NCBI GenBank assembly: GCA_963920765.1
Contig: OY987249.1
Location: 19,626,483-19,690,482, forward strand
Direction of reading: 5' to 3'
Source: Ulota crispa
Taxonomy: Eukaryota; Streptophyta; Bryopsida; Orthotrichales; Orthotrichaceae
DNA: 64,000 nucleotides
In this document: piece by piece, positions 25,000 through 36,176 of the stretch
How the letters are laid out: every line of letters begins with the position of its first letter
Numbering within the stretch: position 1 is the stretch's first letter
Translations under genes and position numbers: made by a program
The notes under the pieces: model-generated
Told to the model about the DNA's origin: nothing
The model's database searches: none
Seen by the model: only the letters and a program-made list of their open reading frames with translations

Positions 25000-25010
25000 C
25001 TCTGATACCA
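25000..25010 (-). other. primer-binding site for initiator tRNA-Met
   Basis: TGGTATCAGAG on the minus strand, immediately internal to the 5' LTR. It matches the 3' end of plant initiator tRNA-Met, the standard copia primer. Confidence 0.93.
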
Positions 25011-25191
25011 TGTAAGAAACAAGGCCAAGTATCTTCTTATCTTGTGCTAGTGGTACAACTGATACTACTTACGGTGATAAACTGCCTTTTATTCTAAGTC
25101 CTTGTGACCTAAAACACTAACAAAGACATGGATGATAAAGGCTGGATGAAACCCTAAGTCATCCTTTGACATCAATTGATATATTCCAACA
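25011..25191 (-). repeat. 5' LTR of copia element (181 bp)
   Basis: Read on the minus strand it starts TGTTGGAATA and ends TTCTTACA, the TG...CA form typical of copia LTRs. It is unusually short. Confidence 0.95.
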
Positions 25192-25196
25192 TTTAG

Positions 25197-25505
25197 ATTC
25201 CATTCAGGTGGTTACATTTCATAGAAAATCTCAAAAGAACCATTTGCAAAAAAAATTCCATGAATTCTATTGTTGTCACGGCACTTCCAACCAATTTAGA
25301 ATGACAGGTGGTAGTAATTTAGCACCTAAAAGTATACTTAAAAGTTTTGTGCAACCACTATTTGGAATTGGTCTAGAGAAGGACACATGCTAAAATCATG
25401 GTATGAGTTAAACTTTACTTTTTTTGGAATGTACTCACAAGTCATAAGATCTTGGGTGCAATTATAACCATTAGCGGCCTTCGAAACTTCAGCACCAAAC
25501 TTGTT
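25197..25505. other. unassigned stretch right of the copia element
   Basis: Contains a + strand open frame (25166-25393) that starts inside the LTR. The portion outside the LTR could be an exon or transposon relic interrupted by the copia insertion. I recognise no family. Confidence 0.3.
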
Positions 25506-25509
25506 GTAA

Positions 25510-25759
25510 CACCATATTAGGTAAATTGGGAAAAAGTGTTTTTTTGGATTTTTGAAGGTTTTAGGTGATCACCTAAAACCAAGCTCAGTTTTTTTTTGGG
25601 TACACGTGTCGTCACCTGAGAAGAGGAATTTGTAAGGGAAAAAATCTTAGTGGCTCAGACTAAATTTGATAACTTCAAATTTGGTTTAGGGTGACTTCTC
25701 TGAATCCAAGTGACATACAAATTGGGACCCCTCGTTTTCCCAATTCACCTAATATGGTG
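25510..25759. mobile_element. GGGAAAA-TIR MITE, copy 1 (250 bp)
   Basis: Inward-read ends are CACCATATTAGGTAAATTGG and CACCATATTAGGTGAATTGG, an inverted repeat of about 25 bp with one mismatch, both continuing GAAAA. The interior contains a palindrome around GGTGATCACC and a block shared with copies at 31162-31594, 35934-36176 and 37189-37432. Non-coding. No certain target duplication. Confidence 0.85.
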
Positions 25760-26364
25760 TTTTGTGGTTTGAGAAATCATTAGGTTGAAATTTGTGTAGT
25801 CATGGCATATTTTATTTTGAAATGCTAAAGTCTGGGTAGCTATTAATTCTTGAAATGAGGTTTTTACACATTTGGAATTGGCCGTATGGCTTGTGCTTGC
25901 CAATAATCTGAGTGCTAAACTAGTTAACTTATGGTCCATACACACTTGGCCTTTCAAAAGACCCGATCAATAGTAGTGTTAAAACATATCATCTTGGTAT
26001 GGGGACACCCTGATTCAAGGGAATGAGTTGGCGTTGCTTCTACTGCGTATAAGTACACAAGTAAATGAGAAGGTGTTCATACTATAAGCGCTACAGTGTT
26101 ATTTTGGGATTTTTAAAACAGTACGACTGGCAAATTAAGAGCGGTTGGTCACACATGTTCATCCCTATTACAAGATGTTGTGAGGAGAGAGCTTGTGCTT
26201 GTCCCTATCTTGTCATTCTCATTCAGCTCGTAGCCTCCATCTAGTTCAATTTCTTCTCATCTTTGAATTATGGAGTTGTTCTTGTGATTTGCTCATGCTA
26301 TTTGTAGCATGGCTCTTATTGTGATTTAGGATTATGGACTTTGTGCTCTGTTTTTCCATCCTAG

Positions 26365-29300
26365 CATAGTCAATGTCATTGAATCTGCTGCACGACTTTG
26401 CGGAAGGCCAATTCTAGAGAAGGTGCACGCCTGGAGTTTGGCAGAGAACCCGAATCAACACCCTACACCTTCAAGAACACACGGTGAGAGATTTGAAGAT
26501 CAGAAATTGAATTCTTAGCACTTGGTAGTAGGCGGTTGTGAGATTCAAAAGATGCTTTTCACTTTTTGTACTTGCAATGTGGCGTTTGGTTTTCTTTTTC
26601 ATCACACAGCAGTTATTTGTTTTGCAAGTGCAATATAGCATGACACAATAATATACGATATTGGATACGAACACTCACGGTGTGGAGAGACAAGGCTTGC
26701 ACTAGGAAGCGTGGGCTACAACCAAATTGCAGTACCTTGCACCAATGTGAAAACCAAAACTTGTACATTATTTAACTTCATCATCAGCATGTGTGTTCTA
26801 AGTGTGTAGGTACAAGGAATTCAAAGGGAAATGCATGAGAGATTATTGGAGAACAAGACACACCGTTCATGGAAGCTACATAGATAGCGCCATATGTTAA
26901 AACATCCATAATATTTTTCATATTTCTATCCCTGCATTGTACACAAAAGTTCCGTCCACCTAAAATTGTTAGCTTGCATACAATGACATAAGACTCCTTC
27001 AAGCACTAAAATGTAAGAGTAGTCACTTTTTATCAAATGCGATAGTTGATACAAGAAGCCAAATTGACAAAAAGAAGAACAACTTGCTAGGGGCGTGATG
27101 TGAATTTTTATCAAGAAAAGTAGGTTTGAATGAAGCAACACTTGATTCACGCTCCTTAATAATAGCGCTCTGTAACAATAGCGCCAAAATCAACTCGCAC
27201 CAAGAACAGTAATGTACAGACAATAGGAGGTTGCAACAAACAATTTGATGGACCAATTTAACACAACAACCACTCAACAAATTTATACGTGAAGATATGC
27301 TTGGTGTACCTTTGCATAGTCAATGTTGAATTTTGCTTGATCCAATTCTTGGCTGCGGCAGCCGACTTGCAAATCAAGCACCAAAGTTTTGTTCTTAACA
27401 ACACCGCTCCTTATTAGTTGTGGTTCCAGAGTCACATTACGTAAAAGCAATACTAAAACCCTAAAATCTTCACTTTTGTTTGCTCTAAACTTATGTGAAA
27501 CCTGCCGCACATCGCGAAATGGCTCCCTTAGTTCAGCGTTTTACGAAGTGATTCACCGCTCTTATGCAAGGACAACTCAGCTTCCATGTAGGATTGGTGG
27601 ATAGCAACTACTAGAAGTGTGAACAACACAAGGAATTTCAATATTACTTTTCTCCTAAGCACTCTCTGTAAGCCCAAGTCTGAATGTACCTTTATTTTTG
27701 GTTTTCATAGTTCTTGAAAACATAGGACATATGGTAAATGAATTAAATGTATAGTGCTCTACCAAAAAGATTGTCGCCTCTCTAATTTTCCACCTTTTTC
27801 ATAATCATTTTTGGCAACAAAAATTATCAGCACCTTCCCTTTTAATCTTGACAAGTTGCTTATTGGGAAGTATCATGGCTATAGTGGAGGTTTGGTGTAT
27901 GTCAATTTAACCTTAAAGTTCCTCAAGGCTATGAAAGGAAGATAAAAAAAATAAAAAAATGCATCAATCTTTTTGGTAGGCCATTGTACATGGAGGTTTG
28001 CAACAACATCGTTTACAAAGTGAACTCTTTGAAATATCTCCTCACAAGAGGTTGCATTCAAAAATTGAATTGGTCATGACATCCTTTGTCATAATTCATT
28101 TTAAAATAGGTTATTTTCTCTTTAAGGCTTGAAACATTCAAATTGTATAAGCAAAGAGTCTGTCACTACACTTAAGAGCCATGTACAGTACATGGTGAAA
28201 GAAACTAGGTCTAGCTTTTGTGCTCAAGATACCATCTCTCTACCTAGCTTTCTTCTCTTCTCATTACTTGCGCTTACTACCCTTATCTTGTGAAGAAAGT
28301 TTTAGCATTGTGTAATTTTTCTTGCTTGCCATGCTTGATTTGAAAAAAAACCCCCACATTTACTACAATAACTCTTTACCATTTTGTCTAGTATTTTTGA
28401 AAATTAATGTACCAAAAAGGTACTCTTTGTACAAAATTTATATTAGAATTGAAAATGAAAATAAAACAAGTTTCACAACTAGATGCCCAAAATTGCTATG
28501 TGGCCAAAAAAACATTGTAAAAAAAATTTATATTGGTTTTTGTTCAATATCAGTTCAAAAACATCTAAATGCATCCTAGACATAGGATTCTAAGTGAAAG
28601 GAGAAAAAACAAAATTACAATGTCTATACAAGTAATGAAAATTTAAAAAACTCTAAAAGTATCAAATGGATCTACCTTAACCCCTTATTGCCTAAGGGGA
28701 CAATTTCCGTCCTCTAGTAATCCATCTTTGCTACTAAAATTGTTGTAACTTTTGCGCTAATTGTCCAAATTTAGTAAAATATGTTGGCAAAGTTGCACAT
28801 AATAGTTTAGTTTCTATGGATAAATTTTCAGATCAATCTAAATGTTATTGAGTTTGTGAAAGCCATTCAAAGTTCACATGATCAATTTGAGTTCACCATA
28901 CTACATTGTGATGGCTGCAACTTTGGGGGCTTGTATCCTTTTCATCAAATGTTTGTTTTCAATAAAATTTGTTGGGTTTTGTTCCCCTTAAAGTTTAGTA
29001 ATTGTGGTAGAATTTTCATGTCAATCCAAGTTTTCTTGGATGTTTGGGAGCAACTCAAAGTTCAAAAATCCACACATTTTTGCAGTACAGTGAACTTTGG
29101 TGGCTTATAACTTCTTCATAGGAACTTTTTTTCAATGTTTTTTTTGGAAAAGTTGCGTTTGCTAGTCTTGTTTTTGTGGATAAAAATTCATATCAATCCA
29201 AGAAGTTATGAGTGAATGAGAAGCATTTTAGTAGAGGAAGGTTTAGCCATAGATGTGATTTTTTGCTACTTTTTTCAATGTTTTTGGCATTTCAAAACAA

Positions 29301-32167
29301 TTTTGCAAACAAAATGAGTATACTGATTGGTATTTTCTTTCACTAATGTGTTTGTATATAGCAGTGCCTCTTTAAGATGAACCTTTATAAGAAAAAAAGC
29401 TTAGCTAAGATGAAGGAAATGTAGCGGAGCTACAAAAGATGTGTTTGGTTACAATGAATGCTTTCCTTACATGAAATGAATATGCTGTTCAGATACCTTC
29501 ATCTTATCGAGGCACCACTATAGTGGTTTGAATCACTTAACATTTTAATTTTTTTTCATTTGAGTAGGTTTAGGAATCAAATTTCACCTCCAAATGTGTT
29601 TTTAGAAAAGTTTCAGCATTTATTTTTAGCACTAAAACATTATAATCTTCCAATCTATGTGGTCAAATGATCCCACATTTGATCCACATTATCTACAACA
29701 TGCACACTACAAGATTGTACGGTTGAGATTTTCATACTCCACTAGCATTGAGATTTACAAGACTTAAACACCAAGGATACCCCAAACCCTCTTTCGGCAT
29801 TAGGCGATGAGGGGTTAAGAATGGTTTCCAAGAAAATGTTATGTTCTGACGACTCCTTCACGGTTTTCCTTATATTTTTGGTTTACCTACATGCTTTTAG
29901 TATTAAAAAGTTTCAAAACACCAATAGTTTTTTTTTTTTTTCCATTCTTGATTTTTAATTTCATTGAAAATTTCTTGATTTTCAAAACCTTTTAGCTCTA
30001 TGAAATGGAATTACATGAGAATATCCTATCCTGCAAAGGAGATTTTGATACCTTAAATATTTCGACAAGGATAAGTTTTTAGTTCCTATTTTTAGGCTGG
30101 TTGTTTAAAATAATGAAATTTGCTTTTCCCTTTAGAACTTTCTAATCATATTTCGCAAACTGCTTTTACATTGTTGTGAAATAACAAAATGTTACTTGAA
30201 GACCTAACTTTCAACACTTTCAAGAACTATACAGAGCAATTTTGTTCAAAGCCGCCTTGGGAAAAGGCCAAAAACTACTAAGCTATAATAAATACTAGAT
30301 TGGTTAACTTGTTAACACCCTACGATATTTTGCAATTTATAAGTTTGTAAATTATATCACTCGGAATATATATATAGCTTAACCATGTTTATTTTCCTGT
30401 ATTTCGATTTTATATAATAAGAAACTAAGCAAAATTCTTTCTATTTGAATTACTCATTCTCGTAATCTTCTATATAAGAGCTCTCAACAAACTTATAAAC
30501 AACTATAGCTTATGTTACACTACATACCACAGACTGCAATTGTTGTAGTCCTCATCATGAAACGTTGATCCATATTAGCAAATGATTCTACATATAAAGT
30601 TTTAAGAATTGCTAACGCAACACCCTAACTTGTTAATGGGACACCTCTTGTGAGCATGAAATGTGATTTTTAATGCTGAATTTTTTATTTGCATCAAGAA
30701 ATTTGTTTTACCTTTATCATTCTAAGACTATATTTAAAAAAAAATAGGTGTGCTTAAATTTGAAATTAAAAATATAGGACTTTTGAGTTACTTACAGCAA
30801 AAATACATCAAAAAATAGTATAAGTGCAATAATATTTCAACAAAAATTTATATTTGTCATGTTTTCTTTCAAGGAGGTGGTAATGCCATGATTGAATGAA
30901 TGATGGATCACTTGAATAAATCAAAATAGCACTAAACTATCAAATTCCATGCTCACAAGGGGTGTCCCATTAACAATTTAGGGTGTCCCGTTAGCAATTC
31001 CTTGAAGTTTTATAGCCACTATCGTCTTAATCTATAATTGATTTGTGGGCACCGCACCACTTTCCTTTGAAAATTAACAAACCTTTGGATTCCACAAGTT
31101 TGCACTAAAGACTACAAGGACATCCTCCAAGAGATTAAAAGGAGCTAGTGAAACCCAAAAACACCATATTTGTTAATTTGGGAAAAACAAGTGTCCTACT
31201 TTGTACTCCAACTCAAATCCAAAAAGTTACCTTAAACTAGATTCAAAGGTATCATATTCAATTTGAGCCACTAAAAATTTTTCCCTTGTAAATGCCTCCT
31301 CTCAAGACACGTGTACAAAAAAAACGTTGTGAGCTAGGTTTGAGGAGACCTCAAACTCACCTCAAAATTTGAAAGTCCCAAAATGTATGGTTTTTCCCAA
31401 ATTAACAAATACGGTGATCAAAGTTTAGAACACGTTACACGTGCCCTCACCTGAGAGGAGAAATTTGCGAGAGAAAAAATCTTAGTGGCTCAAACTGAAT
31501 CTGATAACTTCAAATCTGACTTAAGGTAACTTTTTGGGTTTAAGGTGGAGTACAAAATGGTACCTCTATTTTTCCTCATTTAACGAATATGGTATTTTAG
31601 ATTTAACTGTCCTAGATTTTATTTTATAAACACATATGTTAACGTATAAAATGTAGCAATAAATTAGAAATCCATCCAAATTTTAAGTCAGAATTACTTC
31701 CAATGGACATACGTAATTTCATTGCATTTATTTATTGACAAAAGGTGTCTAATTCTGATAAGAGGAATGATATAACTTAAGTGATAAATACATTTCAGCC
31801 TTCTTTTGCTCCTTAAGAAATTATTTTAGAAAGGGTTGAATGATATTCAAGACTTCGTTGCAGGTTCTAAGACCCAAACAACAATGAACTTTATACAACA
31901 ACCTTTGAGACTGCCATTTGATAACAAAAACATACCAAGTCAAAGACACAACAAACAAAATAGTACGTTACAAAGCTCGACCACTGTAGAATGTCCAGTA
32001 AACAACGCAACAGCAACGATAGAGGTTTATGGTATAGAGGAGAAACCTGATGCCAGCTCCGAAATTGCTTTCAGGTTATGAAAAGCATGAGCTCTTCTCG
32101 TCCTTTTCTTCATTAATGCTGTATTCTGTTATTTTGCTCCGATTGCAGGCATCGTGGCAATAATTAA
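26365..32167 (+). CDS. 3' part of an unrecognised spliced gene (three exons)
   Basis: Three blocks with matching splice signals and phases: 26365-26483 (acceptor after a T-rich tract ending ctag, donor GTGAGA), 31864-32074 (acceptor tgcag, donor GTTATG) and 32149-32167 ending in TAA. The first leaves one base and the second two, and the joined frame is open to the stop. It reads SAARLCGRPILEKVHAWS and later NNATATIEVYGIEEKP, then FRHRGNN. I recognise no family. AATAAA at 32247-32252 could be its poly(A) signal. The first intron would be about 5.4 kb and is filled with MITEs. Upstream exons were not found; the copia element lies in that direction. The gene model is an inference. Confidence 0.4.
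26484..28676. other. non-coding; inside the large intron of the + strand model
   Basis: No repeat with clear ends. A minus-strand open stretch at 27283-27510 was considered and not accepted. Confidence 0.4.
28681..29814. mobile_element. TTAA-type element, copy F (1134 bp)
   Basis: Flanked by TTAA at 28677-28680 and 29815-29818. Inward-read ends are CCCCTTATTGCCTAAGG and CCCCTCATCGCCTAATG, 12 of the first 14 positions matching. It is the longest TTAA element here. It has no transposase-like open frame and carries a nested smaller inverted-repeat element at 29357-29522. Confidence 0.78.
29357..29522. mobile_element. small inverted-repeat element nested in the TTAA element (166 bp)
   Basis: Ends read inwards as TATAGCAGTGCCTC and TATAGTGGTGCCTC, with pairing continuing imperfectly through an AAGATGAA motif. 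It lies wholly inside the 28681-29814 element and therefore inserted later. Target duplication not clear. Confidence 0.65.
29819..30596. other. non-coding, AT-rich
   Basis: Nothing recognised. Confidence 0.5.
30605..31004. mobile_element. long-TIR element with 8-bp TSD, copy 2 (400 bp)
   Basis: Flanked by a perfect 8-bp duplication AAGTTTTA (30597-30604 and 31005-31012). Inverted ends of about 54 bp run from GAATTGCTAACG through ACACCCTAA and TTGTTAATGGGACACC to a GTGAGCATG motif. Direct-orientation relative of 9067-9458. Non-coding. Confidence 0.88.
31162..31416. mobile_element. GGGAAAA-TIR MITE, copy 2 (255 bp)
   Basis: Ends CACCATATTTGTTAATTTGG and CACCGTATTTGTTAATTTGG (inward) differ at one position and both continue GAAAA. 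The interior shares the CACGTGTA block and other segments with the copies near 25.5, 36.1 and 37.3 kb. Confidence 0.85.
31425..31594. mobile_element. GGGAAAA-TIR MITE, truncated copy in opposite orientation
   Basis: Directly follows the copy ending at 31416 and matches the same interior (TCTTAGTGGCTCAAACTGAA block) in the other orientation. It keeps only its right terminus (GAATATGGTAT). Confidence 0.7.
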
Positions 32168-32252
32168 AATGGCGAAGTATCAAAAGATTGGACAATGATT
32201 AGAAGGTGCTCATAAACTGCAGCCGTTAATATCTCTAGTACGCCTAAATAAA

Positions 32253-33812
32253 CGATTGCTCTTGTCAAGAACTATCTTAAAACGGAGATACCAGAGTGCC
32301 ACTGGACTCATTCGAAAAACTCAAACAAAAGTTCGACAGAAGGATCACTATAGATCACATAAATTCTTGTTCATATACAAACATCTACACTCATTTTTAC
32401 TCATAATCAACTATACATATATAGCCTGAAAGGGCTACAAAGCCGGAGAGAATGTGAAATTCAACAAGCAGTAAGAATCAAACTCATTCATCGGTCACAC
32501 GAAAACGCTCTGAAAGAAAGTAACGTACCGATGGAACGATGTCGATTGCAGAAAAAAACAATAAAAATTCGGTATCTACATGTCGTTTGCGGGCGCAGAT
32601 TGATATGGTACTTCTACTGTTGCGCAATTAAAGGTTGAACATGACCTTGATAGCACTTCCTCTTCTTTAGCACTAGTTTCAAACGGCATCCACCACTTCC
32701 TTTTGGTCGAACGCAAACCGGTGTGTGATTTAAGGCTTCACGTCAATGCGTCCACTGGCAAGCAAGTCCAAGCACAGCGGATACGTGTTGCGGTATCGAA
32801 ATACCCCGAGAATGTCCACCTCCCTATCATATAAACGCACTGAGAGATACAACCTGTTGCATGATTGTATAATAGAGACTTGAACACTTCGGGAGCTCTC
32901 AAATATCAATTTCGTTATTCACGCTCGTGTCCCTATCATCAACCCTGAGACAAAATTAAATCTACTGTAATAATGTAGTACTGGTAATCACGAGAGAGGG
33001 CAACAATCCCATTTGTCGCCGAAATGGGTTTGGGCTACAAGCAACCGTTACAGTGAATCCCTTGCAACATCTATTAACAGGGGACGGACCTGGAAGCACT
33101 ACTCAAGGTTTTGTACAAGGTCGTATGCCTCCATATTTGTATGAAATAAGTACTAAAATCCATATAAGTTATGGAGGAAATCCAGGTATCTCCCATTAAT
33201 AACCACGCTTTCATTCGTAAGTACAAACAATCAAGCTAATTCAACAGCAAGAAGACAGTCAAAACAAATTTGAGGTGGTCGCTAAAATTCTTACTGTCCT
33301 AAGAATACTAGATATCCATTAAAGAAACAATGACTACATTCTAAGATCCCATGTACGGCAATGAAAAAGAGATCACTGGCAAGACAGGTGCACTGTAATG
33401 CATAAAAGAGCGGTCCAACAACCCATTACATACGCCTGAAGAATACGACTAAAGTTCCTCTACTATCATGAATTTTCAGACTGACAGCCTCGAGAGCAAC
33501 AACTGCAAAGTTGGTTCTTATTCAAAGAAAGAACACTGATACACTACTCGAGAGCCAGGGATTCACTTCCCAATCCGCGTACAAAACTCGATCTCAGGTA
33601 TGGACTATACACCAGAAGTCAAGGGAGCACTCGAACCCTAGAGGGCAAATGATTCGCTCCTATGACAATGAAGATGGCTGCTAACCTCGGGCCACAAAAA
33701 AAATCAGTACGTTGAGCACCTGCTGCCAACCTATTCCTCCCATTTTCTCTACGGCGGATTATATAAAAAAACCCTAACCAGGTCAAGGGACCTTGCAGAG
33801 CGAACCTGGAGA
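32253..33812. other. non-coding between the + strand gene end and prohibitin
   Basis: Less AT-rich than surrounding DNA and probably includes the prohibitin 3' UTR. I see no other gene. Confidence 0.45.
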
Positions 33813-34667
33813 TTACGAAGAGCCGGACATGGATGGGTTGATTCCAAGCAGCATGTTGTTCCCAGATGGCAAGTACACCACATTCCGGCTCTTCGCGAGA
33901 GTGGCAGCGATTTCTCTAGAAGCTTCGATCCTGCGGAGCTCAATGAGGCCACCACCTGCATTCGCAGTGGCATCGGAGATGAGCTTGGCGGCCTCGCTCT
34001 CTCCCTCAGCGCGCACAATGGCAGCGCGCCGCTCCTGGTCGGCCTTCATCACTACAAATTTCGACCGCTCCGCCTCCTGCTGCGCCACTTGCTTTTGCTC
34101 CACGGCACGTGAGAATTCCGCTCCGTACGACAAGTGCGTGATGGCTACATCGTCCAAGAGCAAATTGAAGTCCTTGGCTCTCTTGATCAGTGCATCCCGC
34201 ACCAGCGCGGACACGTAGGGACGCTCGGTGAGAAGTTGGTCGGCGTTGAATTGCGCCACCACAGCCTTGAGAACCTCGTTGCCAATGGATGGCAGCACGC
34301 GATCATCATAATCGATACCTAGGGTTTTGAAAATGGTGGGCAGCATGGAGGGGTCGGGTTTCGACAGCACCCGAAGCGTAAGGTTGACCATCTGCAAATC
34401 CTTGGTGCCCGTGACGGTGGTGATGTTTCGGGGCCTGGTGCGAACATCAAAGAGGTAGGGCTTTTGCAGGATGGGAATCAAGAAATGCGTGCCTTCGCTG
34501 GATGTCTCGTCCAGAACTCCGCGGAACCGGTCGAAGAGCACCGCGCGGTGACCGCCATCGACGGTGTAGAGTGAGGTGTTGAGCACAGTGGCGCCTGCAC
34601 CCACCGCGATGGCCGCGCGGGCGATATTTTGCAGGAGTGCCACAGCGCGCGGCGTGCCCCCGCTCAT
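33813..34667 (-). CDS. PHB3: prohibitin, PHB3/PHB4 class (284 aa, single exon)
   Basis: Inner-membrane mitochondrial scaffold protein. Prohibitins form large rings of alternating subunits that stabilise respiratory complexes and regulate AAA proteases. The frame is intronless, [12 protein letters not shown] to PSMSGSS, close to the usual 277-290 residues. A hydrophobic N-terminal anchor (about 13-37) is followed by [17 protein letters not shown], the band-7/PHB domain, then the very conserved [20 protein letters not shown] charged coiled coil near 170-225 includes [20 protein letters not shown]. These match the plant PHB3/4 (yeast Phb1) branch. The region upstream has a typical leader, with no overlap with neighbours. 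Confidence 0.97.
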   Translation of the reverse strand: MSGGTPRAVALLQNIARAAIAVGAGATVLNTSLYTVDGGHRAVLFDRFRGVLDETSSEGTHFLIPILQKPYLFDVRTRPRNITTVTGTKDLQMVNLTLRVLSKPDPSMLPTIFKTLGIDYDDRVLPSIGNEVLKAVVAQFNADQLLTERPYVSALVRDALIKRAKDFNLLLDDVAITHLSYGAEFSRAVEQKQVAQQEAERSKFVVMKADQERRAAIVRAEGESEAAKLISDATANAGGGLIELRRIEASREIAATLAKSRNVVYLPSGNNMLLGINPSMSGSS

Positions 34668-35376
34668 CTTCGACGATCAGACACACAAAAAGAAGCAAGC
34701 AAGAAGACAAGTCAAGACGACGACAGCAAGTGGAATCCGAGCAGAAGTGCAAGCAGAAAGAAACAAACCGAGCAGCAGCAACGGTACACACAACGCTAAA
34801 CTGCAGAATCTCGGTCTGACAGAGCATTAGGGCTTACGACGATGAGAGCGACTACATGACTCCACGACTCCATAGGAGTTCGCATAAGCGCTCCCACTTG
34901 TTCCCTCTACTTGAACGCCACGCAAACTCGGTGTGTGCAACCAGCCCCCCCCTTCGGCCCTTCCCCTTCGGGCATTAAGGTAGAAGCACCTAAATCAGAC
35001 ACGATTCGTTTACGGACACCTATAAATGAGCCCATTTATGATCTATCTGTTACCCAAATCAGATATGCAAGTTAACTAAAGTTCTTCATCATAATTGAGT
35101 ATTGGAACATAAATTATGTAGGTGGTAGTATGTGGTTGGGTCTTTTTGATGTCACATTTGCATTTCAATACAAGTAATTCAATGAGGGTCTAGTGTCTAC
35201 AATAGGTGTGTCTAAAGAGTTACCTCCAACAATTTGTAGTTTATTCATACAATCTTAAAAAATTTCAAAAACAAATTTCCAACACTTTTTACTGGTTTCC
35301 TATCCCTTCTACATTCTCAAAATCTCCATACAAACTCTCTGTGAATTGATGTAACAAAAATGTCCAATTAAGGTGC
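34668..35376. other. prohibitin upstream region, then non-coding
   Basis: Purine-rich leader at about 34680-34830, a C-rich patch near 34947, then AT-rich sequence. No gene recognised. Confidence 0.4.
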
Positions 35377-35576
35377 TCCTACCTTATGTGCTGTGATGTC
35401 TCAGGGACCCAGGCTCCTTGCCTTGCTGCATCGCCCGGTGAGCAGTGAGTGTACACAACACAAGCATGGAACGAAAGCCTGTAAATGAAATAAAGCAAGC
35501 TTGGGAACGAACTAAAATTCGAACATGATTTACAACATACAAGGAATTCTAAGAAGGTGACAAATGACGAAGGAAC

Positions 35577-35827
35577 GCGTTATTCATCAAATTGAGAAAA
35601 GGCACTTTTCCAAAACGGATTTTGGGAATACTAGATTTGCATTTGTGAGAATTTTTGGTGATTTGAAGTGAGTTTTTTTTGATAATTCATGTAAGATATT
35701 TCATCAACAATGAAAGGTCTTGAAGAGATCATCATAATATACACAAAATCACCTAAAAACTCTTAGAAATGAAAAATTCAAAAGTCCCCCCCATATGTAA
35801 GCTTTTTCCCAATTTAATGAATAACGC
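35577..35827. mobile_element. GGGAAAA-TIR MITE variant in the SDH pseudogene (251 bp)
   Basis: Ends GCGTTATTCATCAAATTGAG and GCGTTATTCATTAAATTGGG (inward). The interior differs from the other copies, but its ends and size belong to the same group. Dehydrogenase-like coding scraps lie on both sides, so it interrupts a former exon. Confidence 0.8.
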
Positions 35828-35933
35828 CCTTAGGACAGAGATGCCGATACTGTTGTGCAGCAGCTGCGAGGGGGAGTGCCATTTCAATGCCGGCCATACC
35901 AACAAGGGAAACACTTCCTCCGGATCGGGTTCA

Positions 35934-36176
35934 AACCCCATATTCATTAAATTGTGATTCCCAAACTGAACTTCACCTTAAACCCAAAAGGTTAACTTAA
36001 ACCAAATTCGAAGCTATCAAATTGGGTTTGACGCACTAAGATTTTTCCCTTGCAAATTCCTCCTCTCAGGTGAAGTCACGTGTACCCAAAAAAAACGTTG
36101 CAAACACGGTTTTAGGGGATCAACTAAAACCTTCAAAAGTCCCAAATTGTCCAAAAATTCCCAATTTAATGGTGTT
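35934..36176. mobile_element. GGGAAAA-TIR MITE inside an SDH exon (243 bp)
   Basis: Right end reads inwards AACACCATTAAATTGGGAA; left end AACCCCATATTCATTAAATT, with a short insertion relative to it. The interior carries the CACGTGTA and CTCCTCTCAGGTGA blocks typical of the family. On the minus strand the dehydrogenase reads STAVKAT on one side and RSGGSVSLVGM on the other, so the element sits within the codons joining these. Confidence 0.85.

Larger units (their letters stand above)
19557..25191 (-). mobile_element. full-length decayed Ty1/copia LTR retrotransposon (5635 bp)
   Basis: Complete element on the minus strand: two 181-bp LTRs, a primer-binding site, gag, protease, integrase, RT and RNase H in copia order, then a purine tract next to the 3' LTR. 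TTTAG flanks both ends (19552-19556 and 25192-25196), a clean 5-bp target duplication. The two LTRs differ at about 15 of 181 positions by eye, so the insertion is not recent. RT and protease are broken while RNase H remains open. About 680 bp between RNase H and the 3' LTR carry an extra antisense ORF, described separately. Confidence 0.97.

Noticed and set aside
25166-25393. 75-codon frame right of the copia LTR
   Set aside because: Its start codon is inside the LTR and no family was recognised; kept only as an unassigned stretch.
27283-27510. Minus-strand open stretch resembling an exon with donor GTACAC
   Set aside because: No partner exon or family found, and it lies inside the intron of the opposite-strand model. 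Too weak to call.
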